A stretch of 39,341 nt of DNA from an uncultured Alphaproteobacteria bacterium (GCA_944392585.1 CALXXA010000038.1:1-39341), one strand, 5' to 3'; shown: positions 1 through 9,669, numbered from the stretch's first letter. Notes: a model not told the origin generated them from the letters alone. Program-made: numbers and translations.

Positions 1-642
1 ATTTTAATCCCTATTTTATTACATGATCAAATAGATAATCATTTTATAGACTTGTCTGATGTGGAATTGGAAAAAATAAAATCTTTTGCTGAACTCCCTC
101 AAAACAAAAAAGAGATTATTTATAAAATCAGAAAACTTTATCAAAAAACTTCAGAACGAGAAAAAAAATGGATCCAATTAGGTATCGCTTTGCTTAGAGA
201 TGCCGATACTTTGTCAAATCTTAAGGATTATAAACGTTTATTTTGTCTTTTAAACAACGATCCGAGAGCTATAATATCTCCTCTTGTCTATAAGTCGGTA
301 TACTCAGGAGATTTTGTTAAAACGGAACATGTTAAAACATGGCCCGATAAATGGTGTATGTACTTGGCGTGGGTGACGCATTTTAGATTCCCTTCGTCCC
401 GTAAAGAGGTCCTACAAAAAAATATATTAGAGGATTTCCAAAAAGATCTTTTAAATAAAATAAAATGCTTTAATTCTTTGGAACAATTGAAAAAATTACA
501 AAAAGAAATGTCTTTTATTCTAACACATATTAAAAATAATACTTTTAGAGACTTTATCACTCCAACTATTCCGGAACATCATATTAAAAAAGAAGAAATA
601 CGAATATTAATTCAATCTTATTTATTTAAAAATAAAGTTTAA
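1..642 (+). CDS. Unknown protein, 3' part of a gene cut by the window edge
   Basis: The frame is open from base 1 to a TAA at 640-642, giving 213 residues and no stop upstream, so the gene starts outside the window. A TTG at 52 is in frame but has no ribosome binding site, and open codons precede it, so it is unlikely to be the start. The protein is rich in Lys, Glu, Ile and Leu, looks alpha-helical, has no signal peptide in the visible part and no motif I recognise. It includes a Trp-rich stretch near residues 110-125 (TWPDKWCMYLAWVTHF). It ends base-to-base against the stop codon of the HNH gene on the other strand. Function unknown. Confidence 0.6.
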   Translation: MLIPILLHDQIDNHFIDLSDVELEKIKSFAELPQNKKEIIYKIRKLYQKTSEREKKWIQLGIALLRDADTLSNLKDYKRLFCLLNNDPRAIISPLVYKSVYSGDFVKTEHVKTWPDKWCMYLAWVTHFRFPSSRKEVLQKNILEDFQKDLLNKIKCFNSLEQLKKLQKEMSFILTHIKNNTFRDFITPTIPEHHIKKEEIRILIQSYLFKNKV

Positions 643-1125
643 TTATTTTAACCAACCGCGAAAAAGCGGAAGTTTTTGTAAGGGTTTTTTAATAATATGT
701 TTAAATCCACTTTCTTTATTTGTTTTAGCAAGCGTTTCTTGAATAAAAGTTCCGTAATCTTTATACAAGGCTATCGGAGGAAAATCAGGGATATTTATTT
801 CGACTGTTTGACCTGGTTTTATATTTTTTAAAGCGGGATCAAAACATCTTCTGTTAATAAATTTATGTAAAGATCTTTCTATCAGACATAGATTATGTAA
901 ATCATTAGTTCCTCCTCCAGATAAAGGAATAATATGATGAATATCAAAATTTTTAGGAACTTTCCCTTTTATGATTTTTTCTAAAGGACAGATTTTTTTT
1001 ATACGATCAAGATATCCCTTCTGATAGAGCATTATTAAAAATTTTTGAGCTATTTTATTGTGCTTAAATTCCTTACGCAATAGAGCTGTACGTTCATGAG
1101 GCTGGCGTGTAAAAGTAACAGGCAT
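643..1125 (-). CDS. HNH-family endonuclease
   Basis: A 160-residue protein with an HNH (His-Me finger) core near residues 60-95. DIHHIIPL gives the paired His, then a GGG turn, NDLHNL gives the Asn, and SLHKFIN gives the last His. This fold cuts DNA using one metal ion. There is no signal peptide, and no zinc-binding Cys pairs surround the core, unlike many phage HNH proteins. The gene starts 9 bases after the recG stop, and its strong site (AGGAGG, 6 bases before ATG) touches that stop, so it is probably co-transcribed and translationally coupled with recG. Substrate and role are unknown; repair, restriction or a toxin-derived domain are all possible. Confidence 0.75.
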   Translation of the reverse strand: MPVTFTRQPHERTALLRKEFKHNKIAQKFLIMLYQKGYLDRIKKICPLEKIIKGKVPKNFDIHHIIPLSGGGTNDLHNLCLIERSLHKFINRRCFDPALKNIKPGQTVEINIPDFPPIALYKDYGTFIQETLAKTNKESGFKHIIKKPLQKLPLFRGWLK

Positions 1126-1134
1126 TATTTCCTC

Positions 1135-3189
1135 CTATCCTGAATGAATGGTTTTAATTTTTGCATCCTTATTAAATAAGTATAATAGGTTCTTTAGAGC
1201 TTCTCCTCGAGGAGACGTTAAAGAAGGGTCTTGTTTCAAAATCATCTTAACATCGTCTCTGGCAGTGAATAGCAGAGACGTATGAAATTCCAAATCAGCT
1301 AATTTAAAAGCTTGAAATCCACTTTGCTGTGTTCCTAAAACCTGACCGGCACCACGTAATTTTAAATCTTCTTCCGCAATGATGAACCCATCTTCTGTTT
1401 GTCTCATGATATTTAATCTTTTTTTAGCAGTCGATGAAAGAGGAGTTTGATATAACAATAAACATACAGATTGAGAAGAGCCGCGACCAATACGTCCTCG
1501 GAGTTGATGTAATTGAGACAATCCGAAACGTTCTGCCTGTTCAATGATCATAATCGTAGCATTTGGGACATCTACTCCGACTTCAATAACAGTTGTTGCG
1601 ACTAATATGTCTATTTTTTTATCAATAAAATCTTGCATTAAAGAATCTTTTTCATATCCTTTCATTTTCCCGTGAATAAGACCAATTCTCCCCGGGAATT
1701 TTCCTTCAAGATATTCAAATCGATGCTTTACATTAGCAAGATCAGATTTTTCTGTTTCCTCTATCAGAGGACATACCCAATAAACTTGAGCCCCTTTTTG
1801 GACAGCGTTTTTTAGCTTTTGAATGGTTTCATCCATTTTATTGACAGAAAGAACTCGTGTATCGATAGGTTTCCTTGTCGGAGGTTTTTCATCAATCTTA
1901 GAAATATCCATATCTCCATAGTAAGTTAGAGCTAATGTTCTGGGAATCGGTGTTGCCGTCATGGCAAGAATATCTACAAAAATTCCTTTTTGAGTTAAAG
2001 CTAGTCGTTGTTCTACTCCAAATCGATGTTGTTCGTCTATCACAACGAGTCCCAGTTTGTGGAAAACAACGTTCTCTTGAAATAACGCGTGTGTTCCAAT
2101 AACAATTTGAGCGGATCCATCAGAAATTTTATTTAAGATTTTTTCCCGTTTTTCCCCTTTTTCCCGTCCTGTCAGTAAGATAATAGAAATTCCTAAGGGT
2201 TGACACCATTTATACAAAGTTGTTTCATGTTGACGAATTAAGATATCCGTAGGAGCCATTAAACAAGCTTGATAACCACTTTCAACTGCTTTTATCATAG
2301 CCATTAAAGCAACGATTGTTTTCCCACTTCCGACATCGCCTTGCAAAAGGCGGGACATGCGATAAGAAGAGGCCATATCTTCTTGAATTTCTTGAAAAGA
2401 TCTTTTTTGTGCTTCAGTTAAGTGAAAAGGGAGCAACGCAAATAATTTTTGAATAAGCTCTCCACTCCCTTTTAAGGAGATACCTTTTATTTTGCGCATT
2501 TTTTGGCGGACTAATGCAAGAGCTAATTGGTTTGCCAATAATTCATCATAAGCCAAGCGCATTCGTGTCGGATGAAAAGGCGAAATTTCTTGATTGGATA
2601 CGGGAGAATGTACTTTTATCAAACAATTTTTAAAACTTTCCCATTTCTGCTGTTTTAAAAAAGCCTCATTTTGCCACTCAGGAAAATCAGGAATACATTT
2701 CAGCGCTGTTTTCAAAACATTTTGTATCATTTTATTAGAAAGCCCTCGCGTCAAAGGATATATCGGCTCGTATAAGGGAATTAAACTTTTATTTTCTTCT
2801 TCGACGATGTAGTCCGGATGCGTCATTTGTAGGTGATTAGAAAATCTTGAAATCTGACCACTGATAATACGGGTTGTATTTTCCGGAAGTTGTTTAATAA
2901 TATAATCTTTCTTATAATTAAAAAAGATAATGTCTAATAAGCCTATATCTGTGTGGCAGTGAATTTTATACGGATGTTTGCGAGAAATAGGACGTTCATG
3001 TTTTAAGACCATTGCTTTTATTGTGACAAAAGGCTCTTTTTTCCGATTGACAACCGCAACAGGTAAATGGAAAAGCACAGAGAGAATAGTCTTACCACAT
3101 AGTTTTTGAAATAACTTCAAATTCTTAGGACCAATACCGGGAAGAGTGTCAAGATTGGAAAAAAGTCTTGATGGAAGAGGGGGATGCAT
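1135..3189 (-). CDS. recG: ATP-dependent DNA helicase RecG
   Basis: RecG remodels stalled replication forks and branch-migrates Holliday junctions. The 684-residue length is normal for the family. An N-terminal helix-hairpin-like LPGIGPKN is followed by the OB-fold wedge domain, then a superfamily 2 helicase core: Walker A GDVGSGKT near residue 284, DEQH box with RFG near 384, and TATPIPRTL near 410. The C-terminal helicase half holds LIHGKMKG, TTVIEVGVDVPNA and QLRGRIGRG. The ATG overlaps the TAA of the upstream secreted-protein gene by one base, and the HNH gene follows 9 bases later, so the three form one transcription unit. Confidence 0.97.
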   Translation of the reverse strand: MHPPLPSRLFSNLDTLPGIGPKNLKLFQKLCGKTILSVLFHLPVAVVNRKKEPFVTIKAMVLKHERPISRKHPYKIHCHTDIGLLDIIFFNYKKDYIIKQLPENTTRIISGQISRFSNHLQMTHPDYIVEEENKSLIPLYEPIYPLTRGLSNKMIQNVLKTALKCIPDFPEWQNEAFLKQQKWESFKNCLIKVHSPVSNQEISPFHPTRMRLAYDELLANQLALALVRQKMRKIKGISLKGSGELIQKLFALLPFHLTEAQKRSFQEIQEDMASSYRMSRLLQGDVGSGKTIVALMAMIKAVESGYQACLMAPTDILIRQHETTLYKWCQPLGISIILLTGREKGEKREKILNKISDGSAQIVIGTHALFQENVVFHKLGLVVIDEQHRFGVEQRLALTQKGIFVDILAMTATPIPRTLALTYYGDMDISKIDEKPPTRKPIDTRVLSVNKMDETIQKLKNAVQKGAQVYWVCPLIEETEKSDLANVKHRFEYLEGKFPGRIGLIHGKMKGYEKDSLMQDFIDKKIDILVATTVIEVGVDVPNATIMIIEQAERFGLSQLHQLRGRIGRGSSQSVCLLLYQTPLSSTAKKRLNIMRQTEDGFIIAEEDLKLRGAGQVLGTQQSGFQAFKLADLEFHTSLLFTARDDVKMILKQDPSLTSPRGEALKNLLYLFNKDAKIKTIHSG

Positions 3190-3656
3190 TAATAGTTTTG
3201 TCCTTTAGCGGGGATCATATAATTACGGCGGGGTTCATTTCCGGTTTGTTTTTTTTGAGAGTTTTTTTTAGATTTTATTATTTTCCCATCTGGTAATTTT
3301 ACGGTTCCATCAGAATAAATGATGGACGCAAAAATAGGAAGATTATAGAAATGTTTTAAAACTTCCGGACAGGGAGTGGGTTTATAGTCTCGCTGTAGAT
3401 TATAAGTGCGTAATTTTTCCGTGGCGTATTCTTTAAAAGCGTGTGTTCTTTCTTCATCTGTTACGGCAGAATTCCCCATAATGTAACTTGAGATTAGTTC
3501 AAAGTCATCTAGTCGACTGCCGGCATTGCATGCAAGAGCTACACCGGCCATAGCCCCTAATTGCTGTGCGTCTGTCATGCTGTTTATTCCGAGTTGAGCG
3601 TAACATAGATGAGGTAAGGATAAAAGGACAGATAAAAGAAACATAATTTTTTTCAT
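3189..3656 (-). CDS. Secreted small protein of unknown function
   Basis: A 155-residue protein with a clear Sec signal peptide: Lys-Lys after Met, a hydrophobic core, and a likely cut after CYA (about residue 20). The mature part has two Cys (near residues 43 and 98, in ACNAGSRLDD and PTPCPEV) that could pair in the periplasm. The C-terminal 25 residues are rich in Lys, Gln, Asn and Arg. I do not recognise the family. It is the first gene of the unit that runs on into recG, overlapping it by one base, which says little about its job. A promoter-like site lies upstream. Confidence 0.7.
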   Translation of the reverse strand: MKKIMFLLSVLLSLPHLCYAQLGINSMTDAQQLGAMAGVALACNAGSRLDDFELISSYIMGNSAVTDEERTHAFKEYATEKLRTYNLQRDYKPTPCPEVLKHFYNLPIFASIIYSDGTVKLPDGKIIKSKKNSQKKQTGNEPRRNYMIPAKGQNY

Positions 3657-3698
3657 AAATATCTCGCTTTTTTAAAAAATTAGTTTATATAATGTAAT

Positions 3699-3727
3699 AG
3701 AATATAATTTTTTAATAAGTTTGACAA
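3699..3727 (-). promoter_or_regulatory. Putative sigma-70 promoter for the secreted protein-recG-HNH unit
   Basis: Read on the minus strand, TTGTCA and TATTCT are separated by 17 bases, about 40 bases upstream of the ATG at 3656. The match is moderate, and the AT-rich background makes chance matches common. Confidence 0.4.
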
Positions 3728-3757
3728 GTTTTTTAACAAAAGAGAAGGGAAATAAAA

Positions 3758-4441
3758 ATGTTGCTTGATAATATTTGTGTTTTACCTCAAAATAACGCTC
3801 CTGTTCAAAGAGCCCTTATAATGCTGCATGGGTATGGTGCCAATGGGCATGACTTGATTTCATTAGCGCCTTTTTTCCAAAAGGATAATCCCAATATGAT
3901 TTTCTATGCTCCAAATGCTCCTTTTAAAATGGACGCCGGCGGCTATAAGTGGTATAGTCTTGATGACATGGCCGACGAAACAGTTTTGGAACAGGCAGAT
4001 TATATCGAAAGGCTTATGTATCGTGCTAAAGAACAAATCGAACTTATCAACACGTTTATTTCCTTAATTAAAGAAAAACATAAACTGGCGGATAATCATA
4101 TCGCACTGATGGGATTTTCTCAAGGAGGATTGCTCGCTTTAATGACAGGGCTGTTAAAATCTTCAACATTAAATTGTTTAATCGGGTGTTCTTCTGTTCC
4201 TCTTAGCATAAATAAAGCGTTAAGTATTTCAGAGGTTTTAAGTTTTCCGGATACTTTACTGACGCATGGAGAAGATGATGAAAGTGTTCCCTTCTTAGGA
4301 ATGGAAATGACACAAAATACTTTAAAAAACATTCATATTCATGTTACAACGCATGTTGTTCCAGGCATGGGACATAGTATTGACAATTCATGTATCAATG
4401 CAATCAGTAAATTTTTAAAGGATCATTCTAATATAAAGTAA
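3758..4441 (+). CDS. Carboxylesterase / phospholipase family alpha/beta hydrolase
   Basis: A cytosolic serine hydrolase of the YpfH/carboxylesterase-2 family, 227 residues, which is the usual size. The oxyanion loop is MLHGYGANGHDL near residue 22, the nucleophile Ser lies in GFSQGG near residue 129, the acid is in THGEDDESVP, and the His is in GMGHSID near the end. Such enzymes cleave short acyl or thio esters, and some act on lysophospholipids; the substrate cannot be read from sequence. It has its own ribosome site (GAAGGG) and a single-gene layout. Its 3' end overlaps the convergent thpR gene by 14 bases. Confidence 0.88.
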   Translation: MLLDNICVLPQNNAPVQRALIMLHGYGANGHDLISLAPFFQKDNPNMIFYAPNAPFKMDAGGYKWYSLDDMADETVLEQADYIERLMYRAKEQIELINTFISLIKEKHKLADNHIALMGFSQGGLLALMTGLLKSSTLNCLIGCSSVPLSINKALSISEVLSFPDTLLTHGEDDESVPFLGMEMTQNTLKNIHIHVTTHVVPGMGHSIDNSCINAISKFLKDHSNIK

Positions 4442-4976
4442 GAGGATATCGAGCTTCTATTCTATAGTATTTTCCTTCGCCGTTTTCTCTAGCATGACTG
4501 GAGAAAAGAGTAAAATAGTAAACTTTAAACTCATGGGTATGAAATAGATTATTTGCAGAAATAAACCTAAAAACATCATCCATAGAAGTTCCTTTCAAAC
4601 TAGCGATAGATACATGCGCATGAAATTTAAATCTATCGTTTTGGACGCCGTTATTACGAGAAATGGTGTCTATTTTAGAACTTAAATCATCAAGAGCCTG
4701 ATAATAATTTACTCCCGTCCATAAGTGATGCGGCGTGTTTCCGGTTGCAAAATATCCTATTTGAGCCAATGCTAGATTAAAAGAAGGAAATCGTAGTTGA
4801 CATAATTCATCATGAATATTATCAGCTATATCTTCCTGGATATTTCCCAAAAAACGAAGAGTTAGATGAAGTTTATCTTTTTCTACCCATTTTGCCAAAG
4901 GAACACCGCCTCGCAAAGAATATACATGATCTTTTATATCATCGGGTAATTCAATTCCTGTAAATAAGCGTATCAT
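4428..4976 (-). CDS. thpR: RNA 2',3'-cyclic phosphodiesterase (2'-5' RNA ligase family)
   Basis: A 182-residue protein of the 2H phosphoesterase superfamily. The two H-x-T/S-x motifs are visible: HLTL followed by RFLGNI near residue 35, and HVSI near residue 120. ThpR opens 2',3'-cyclic phosphates on RNA and can join 2'-5' ends in vitro. I chose the ATG at 4976 because AGAAGG (4982-4987) sits 5 bases upstream; a GTG at 4982 would overlap that site. It follows the GDSL esterase gene by 9 bases, whose TAG stop overlaps the ribosome site, so the two are coupled. Confidence 0.9.
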   Translation of the reverse strand: MIRLFTGIELPDDIKDHVYSLRGGVPLAKWVEKDKLHLTLRFLGNIQEDIADNIHDELCQLRFPSFNLALAQIGYFATGNTPHHLWTGVNYYQALDDLSSKIDTISRNNGVQNDRFKFHAHVSIASLKGTSMDDVFRFISANNLFHTHEFKVYYFTLFSSHARENGEGKYYRIEARYPLTLY

Positions 4977-4985
4977 GAGCACCTT

Positions 4986-5624
4986 CTATTGGTTCTGCAA
5001 AAACTTTTCAACTGTGGGAAAGATATTTTCAACAATAACTTGTACCCCTTGTGTATTTGGATGAGCTCTGTCTTCTAATAAATATTTATTATTGTAAGGA
5101 TTAAAAGATTCCATAATTCCTTTCATAAAGAAAGGATAGAATATAAGGTCGTATTCTTTGGCTAATTTTGAATACATGTCTGAAAAAGCCTTTTGTTTTT
5201 CATAAGATACAAAAGGAGGAGCTTTCATACCAACAAGCATGACGGAAGTATCGTTATCAAGGAAAGTTTGAATAATTTTTCTTAAATTGTCTTCTGTCGT
5301 TTTAAGAGGAACACTTCTTAAAACATCATTGATTCCTAATTCTATAATAACGGCGTGCGGTTTTTGAGCCAGAGCGTTATTAATTCTATTTAATCCCCGC
5401 TGAGTTGTATCTCCGGAAACACTTGCATTGATGACTTTAACATTATCATATCCATTGTTATAAAGCGTATTTTGAAGCTGTCCGTAAAAAGAATCTTCCG
5501 GAGGTAATTTATATCCCGCAGACAAACTGTCTCCAAAAACCATTAAATTAAAAGAAGCTCCTTGAGCAAAACTTTGCCATGGAAATGATAGAAATATACT
5601 TAAAATAATTAAAAATAAGCGCAT
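4986..5624 (-). CDS. SGNH/GDSL esterase, TesA-like, exported
   Basis: A 212-residue periplasmic esterase of the TesA/arylesterase group. Residues 1-20 form a signal peptide ending in SFA-QG. Block I is FGDSLSAGY near residue 31 with the nucleophile Ser, block II has the Gly in NASVSGDTT, block III is GINDVLR near residue 98 with the oxyanion Asn, and block V is DRAHPN near residue 190 with the catalytic Asp and His. E. coli TesA is a thioesterase, arylesterase and lysophospholipase. It is the upstream partner of thpR in a two-gene unit. Confidence 0.92.
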   Translation of the reverse strand: MRLFLIILSIFLSFPWQSFAQGASFNLMVFGDSLSAGYKLPPEDSFYGQLQNTLYNNGYDNVKVINASVSGDTTQRGLNRINNALAQKPHAVIIELGINDVLRSVPLKTTEDNLRKIIQTFLDNDTSVMLVGMKAPPFVSYEKQKAFSDMYSKLAKEYDLIFYPFFMKGIMESFNPYNNKYLLEDRAHPNTQGVQVIVENIFPTVEKFLQNQ

Positions 5625-5693
5625 TTTTTTCTTTCCTTTCTTTTCTTTTTTATTATTTTATATTAGAATAAAAAGAAATAAAAGGAAAATAAA

Positions 5694-6218
5694 ATGAAAT
5701 TGGAAATTTTAGAAATCCCTCATCCTTTATTGCGTCAGAAAAGTGTTTTTGTTAATAAAGAAGATAAAGAGGTTAAAAAGCTTTTAGAAAATATGTTGGA
5801 AACCATGTATGCCGCTCATGGTGTCGGATTGGCCGCTCCTCAAGTAGGTGTGTTGAAACGAATTGTTGTGATAGATACTGCTTCAAAAGAAGAAAAACCG
5901 AATCCGTTATTTTTAGTCAATCCAAAAATTATAGAACATTCTGAAGAAACATCTGAATGTTCAGAAGGATGTTTGTCTGTCCCGAATCAATATGCTTCTG
6001 TTCAAAGATACACTGAAGTTACTGTTGAATACGAAGATGCTGACAGAATTGTTAAACAAATAAAGGCAGAAGGTCTTCTGGCAATCGCCTTACAACATGA
6101 GATAGATCATTTGGATGGAATTATTTTTATTGATTATTTATCAAAATTAAAACAAAAAATGATTTTAAAAAAATTGGAAAAGAATCGTAAGCGCAAAAAA
6201 ATGGAGGATGTTGAATGA
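5694..6218 (+). CDS. def: Peptide deformylase
   Basis: Removes the formyl group from the N-terminal Met of new proteins, in the cytosol. All three family motifs are present: GVGLAAPQVG near residue 43, EGCLSVP near residue 92 (metal-binding Cys) and QHEIDHLDG near residue 134 (two metal-binding His and the catalytic Glu). The length of 174 residues is normal. It begins the def-fmt-truA operon: its TGA stop overlaps the fmt ATG by 4 bases (ATGA), linking the deformylase with the enzyme that adds the formyl group. TGA is used as a true stop here. Confidence 0.98.
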   Translation: MKLEILEIPHPLLRQKSVFVNKEDKEVKKLLENMLETMYAAHGVGLAAPQVGVLKRIVVIDTASKEEKPNPLFLVNPKIIEHSEETSECSEGCLSVPNQYASVQRYTEVTVEYEDADRIVKQIKAEGLLAIALQHEIDHLDGIIFIDYLSKLKQKMILKKLEKNRKRKKMEDVE

Positions 6219-7126
6219 AAATAGTATTTATGGGTACTCCGGAATTTTCTGTTACAGTTTTACGAGCCTTAATTCAGAAGCATGATGTCGTTTGTGTTTA
6301 TACACAGCCTCCACGTCCGGCAGGAAGAGGATATCGATTAACGTCTTCTCCTGTCCAAATAGAGGCCGAAAAACATAACATTCCCGTTCGATATCCTGTG
6401 AGTCTGAAAAATGAAACAGAGCAACATATTTTTGCTTCTTTAGATGCAGATGTCGCTATTGTTTGTGCATATGGTCTTATTTTACCAACTCCTATATTAA
6501 AGGCTTTTAAAAACGGTTGTATTAACGTTCATGCCTCCTTACTTCCAAGATGGCGCGGAGCTGCTCCTATACAACGTGCGATTATGGCGGGAGACAAAGA
6601 AACCGGTGTCACCATTATGCAAATGGATGACGGACTTGATACAGGAGACATGTTGTTATCAGAAAGCGTCCCTATTAAAACAACTACAACGGCAGGAGAA
6701 CTGCATGACACATTGGCAAACGTTGGTGCGAAATTGATTCTAAATGTATTAGAACATATACCAACTGCTGTTCCACAACCTTTACATGGAGTAACATATG
6801 CTCATAAGATTAGTAAAGAAGAATGTTTAATCGAATGGGAAAAACCGGCTGAAGTTTTGGATTGTCTTATTAGAGCTTTATCTCCGTCTCAAAAAGCATA
6901 TTTCATGCTAAAAGGTCAGAAAATCAATGTATTAAATTCAAAAGTTATTAAAAAAAAAAAAAAAATAAATCTTCAACCCGGAACCGTTTTAAATGATAAT
7001 TTGACAATAGCCTGCGGTTTGGGAACGGCCTTACAATTAACAGAATTACAGCGAGCGGGGAAAACTTCCATGAAAGCAGAAGACTTTTTGCGTGGTTTCC
7101 CTATTGAAGCAGGGACTTGTATTTAA
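6215..7126 (+). CDS. fmt: Methionyl-tRNA formyltransferase
   Basis: Formylates initiator Met-tRNA using 10-formyl-tetrahydrofolate. The 303 residues hold the Rossmann-type start IVFMGTPEFS, the folate site HASLLPRWRGAAPIQRAI near residue 105, and DTGDML near residue 147. The C-terminal tRNA-binding domain follows from about residue 205. A run of 16 A (6950-6965) encodes KKKKK within this C-terminal domain; it is long for coding DNA and prone to slippage, but the frame is intact as given. The truA ATG follows the TAA with no gap. Confidence 0.97.
   Translation: MKIVFMGTPEFSVTVLRALIQKHDVVCVYTQPPRPAGRGYRLTSSPVQIEAEKHNIPVRYPVSLKNETEQHIFASLDADVAIVCAYGLILPTPILKAFKNGCINVHASLLPRWRGAAPIQRAIMAGDKETGVTIMQMDDGLDTGDMLLSESVPIKTTTTAGELHDTLANVGAKLILNVLEHIPTAVPQPLHGVTYAHKISKEECLIEWEKPAEVLDCLIRALSPSQKAYFMLKGQKINVLNSKVIKKKKKINLQPGTVLNDNLTIACGLGTALQLTELQRAGKTSMKAEDFLRGFPIEAGTCI
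6950..6965 (+). repeat. A16 homopolymer inside fmt
   Basis: Sixteen consecutive A encode five Lys plus the first base of an Ile codon. Gain or loss of one base would shift the last third of Fmt out of frame. Confidence 0.9.
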
Positions 7127-7870
7127 ATGCCTCGTTATAAAATGACGATTGAATATGACGGAACAAACTTTGTGGGATGGCAGCGTCAGAAAAGTGGCCT
7201 TTCTATTCAACAGGTTCTTGAAGAAGCTCTTGAAAAATTCTCTCATACTCAAACGCTCATTTATGGAGCAGGGCGAACAGACGCCGGTGTACATGCATAT
7301 GCTCAGGTGGCTCATTTTGATATACCATATATAATGGATGCTTTTAAAATGCAAGCCGCGTTTAATGCTCTTGTCCGTCCGTATCCTATAGGAGTTTTAA
7401 AAATAGAACCTGTTTCGGATGATTTTCACGCACGATTCAGTGCAAAAAAACGTTCCTACGTATATATCATTTTAAACCGTCGGACTCCCGCCGTTTTAGA
7501 TTTTAACCGCGTATGGCAGGAAGGAAGACATTTGGATGAGAAAATTATGCAAAAAGCGGCTCTTTTATTATTAGGAAAGCATGATTTCTCAACCTTTAGA
7601 GATTCTGAATGTCAAGCGAAAAGTCCTATTAAAACTTTGGATGAATTTACAATTTCCAGACGAGGAGATTATATATTTTGTTTCGTTAAAGCCAAATCTT
7701 TCTTACATCATCAAGTACGAAATATGGTCGGTTCTTTAAGTCTAGTCGGAATGGGAAAATGGTCAGTCAAAGATTTTCAACAAGCGTTTCTTGCCAACGA
7801 TAGAACAAGAGGAGGACCGACTGCTCCTGCGCAAGGGCTTTATTTTCAAAGCGTCAGTTATGAAGATTAG
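7127..7870 (+). CDS. truA: tRNA pseudouridine(38-40) synthase
   Basis: Makes pseudouridine at positions 38-40 of the tRNA anticodon arm. The 247 residues begin with [12 protein letters not shown], typical of TruA. The catalytic Asp lies in [11 protein letters not shown] near residue 52, and [14 protein letters not shown] near residue 195 is the usual C-terminal signature. It is the last gene of def-fmt-truA, directly abutting fmt. Its end overlaps the convergent lepA end by 4 bases, leaving no room for a terminator between them. Confidence 0.97.
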   Translation: MPRYKMTIEYDGTNFVGWQRQKSGLSIQQVLEEALEKFSHTQTLIYGAGRTDAGVHAYAQVAHFDIPYIMDAFKMQAAFNALVRPYPIGVLKIEPVSDDFHARFSAKKRSYVYIILNRRTPAVLDFNRVWQEGRHLDEKIMQKAALLLLGKHDFSTFRDSECQAKSPIKTLDEFTISRRGDYIFCFVKAKSFLHHQVRNMVGSLSLVGMGKWSVKDFQQAFLANDRTRGGPTAPAQGLYFQSVSYED

Positions 7871-9669
7871 TCATCTCCTATACGGAGTGCTTCTATAAAT
7901 GCCGATTGAGGAATCTCTACTTTTCCGAATTGGCGCATTTTCTTTTTCCCCTCTTTTTGTTTTTCAAGAAGCTTTCGTTTACGTGTAATATCTCCGCCGT
8001 AGCATTTTGCTGTCACATCTTTACGATACGCAGAAATATCTTCCCGCGCAATAATCTTACCTCCAATCGCGGCTTGAATGGGAATCTTAAACTGATGCCT
8101 TGGAATTAAATCCTTTAATCGTTCGCATATTTGACGACCCCGTCGCTCCGCTTGCGTTTTGTGAACTAGAAATGATAAAGCGTCTACTGTTTCTCCGTTG
8201 ACTAAAATTGTTACCTTAACTAAGTCGCTGGGCTCATAGTCAATGACTTCATAATCAAAACTGGCATAACCTCTGCTGATAGACTTTAATCGATCATAAA
8301 AATCAAACACTATTTCATTGAGTGGAAGCTTATATACAGTCATGGCTCTGTTGCCAACATATGTTAGATTTTCTTGAACACCTCGACGTTCGGCACATAA
8401 TTGTAAAATAGATCCTAAATACTCATCTGGAGACATAATAGTGGCTCTAACCCAAGGTTCTTCTATTTTTTCAATAAGCATTGTATCAGGCATGTCTGCC
8501 GGATTATGTAAATCTATGACTTCCCCGGTCGTTAGATGAACTTTATATACGACGCTCGGAGCAGTTGTAATAAGGCTTAGGTTAAACTCACGTTCCAAGC
8601 GTTCTTGTATGATTTCCATATGTAACAGACCAAGGAAACCACATCGGAATCCTTGTCCTAATGCCATAGATTTTTCCGGAATAAAATGGAAACTGGCGTC
8701 ATTTAATTGTAATTTTCCCAAAGATTCTTTTAATGTCTCATAATCGCTTGTATCGAGAGGAAAAAAAGAACAAAAAACAACCGGGACACTGGGCTTAAAT
8801 CCTGGTAAAGGGTCTTTTGTCGGATTTTTTTCTTCCGTAATTGTATCTCCGACTTTTGTTTCTCCGATATTCTTAATACTTGCCGTAATAAAACCTATTT
8901 CTCCGGGATAAAGAGCCGAAACATCTTTCATTTTCGGAGCAAATATACCCACTTTTTCAACATAATGTGTTGTTTCGGCAGACATCATTCTAATTTGTTG
9001 GCCTTTTTTCAAGATTCCATCGTTGACGCGAACTAAAATAACAATCCCTAAATAAGGATCATACCAAGAGTCCACTAATAATGCTTTTAGAGGAGCTTTT
9101 TCGTCTCCTTTAGGTGGAGGAAGCCTTTTAACAAGAGCTTCTAATACATCATGAATTCCAATTCCTGTCTTTGCCGAAATAAGAACCGAATCAGATGTAT
9201 CGATTCCGATAACATCTTCAATTTGTCTCCTGACACGTTCAGGATCGGCGGCCGGTAAGTCAATTTTATTGATGATTGGAATAATTTCATGATTAACTTC
9301 AATAGCTTTATAAACATTTGCAAGGGTTTGAGCTTCTACTCCTTGTGACGCGTCGACAACAAGCAAAGACCCTTCTACCGCAGATAAAGACCGACTGACC
9401 TCATATGCGAAATCAACATGTCCGGGAGTATCTATTAAGTTCAAATAGTATGTATTGCCATCATCTGCTTTATATTCTAACCGAACGGTTTGAGCTTTGA
9501 TAGTTATACCACGTTCTCTTTCAATATCCATATTATCTAAAAGTTGTTCTTTCATTTCACGTTTAGATAATAATCCTGTTTGTTCAATTAATCTATCCGC
9601 AAGAGTGGATTTTCCATGATCAATATGGGCTATAATAGAAAAGTTACGAATTTTAGATATATCATGCAT
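7867..9669 (-). CDS. lepA: Elongation factor 4 (LepA)
   Basis: A ribosome-associated GTPase that can back-translocate stalled ribosomes and aids 30S assembly. The 600-residue length is standard. G1 is AHIDHGKST near residue 14, the switch region has [10 protein letters not shown]3 is DTPGHVDF, and G4 is NKIDLP. The LepA-specific C-terminal domain contains [21 protein letters not shown] (split here as [11 protein letters not shown] and LLEKQKEG), the family hallmark. It is a single gene with its own promoter-like site and is convergent with truA. Confidence 0.98.
   Translation of the reverse strand: MHDISKIRNFSIIAHIDHGKSTLADRLIEQTGLLSKREMKEQLLDNMDIERERGITIKAQTVRLEYKADDGNTYYLNLIDTPGHVDFAYEVSRSLSAVEGSLLVVDASQGVEAQTLANVYKAIEVNHEIIPIINKIDLPAADPERVRRQIEDVIGIDTSDSVLISAKTGIGIHDVLEALVKRLPPPKGDEKAPLKALLVDSWYDPYLGIVILVRVNDGILKKGQQIRMMSAETTHYVEKVGIFAPKMKDVSALYPGEIGFITASIKNIGETKVGDTITEEKNPTKDPLPGFKPSVPVVFCSFFPLDTSDYETLKESLGKLQLNDASFHFIPEKSMALGQGFRCGFLGLLHMEIIQERLEREFNLSLITTAPSVVYKVHLTTGEVIDLHNPADMPDTMLIEKIEEPWVRATIMSPDEYLGSILQLCAERRGVQENLTYVGNRAMTVYKLPLNEIVFDFYDRLKSISRGYASFDYEVIDYEPSDLVKVTILVNGETVDALSFLVHKTQAERRGRQICERLKDLIPRHQFKIPIQAAIGGKIIAREDISAYRKDVTAKCYGGDITRKRKLLEKQKEGKKKMRQFGKVEIPQSAFIEALRIGDD

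Noticed and set aside
3721-3757. TTGACA as a -35 box for the carboxylesterase gene
   Set aside because: No -10 box fits at 16-18 bases; that spot is already the ribosome binding site.
7046-7354. Minus-strand open frame across fmt and truA
   Set aside because: It lies over two clearly recognised genes and shows no protein motif.
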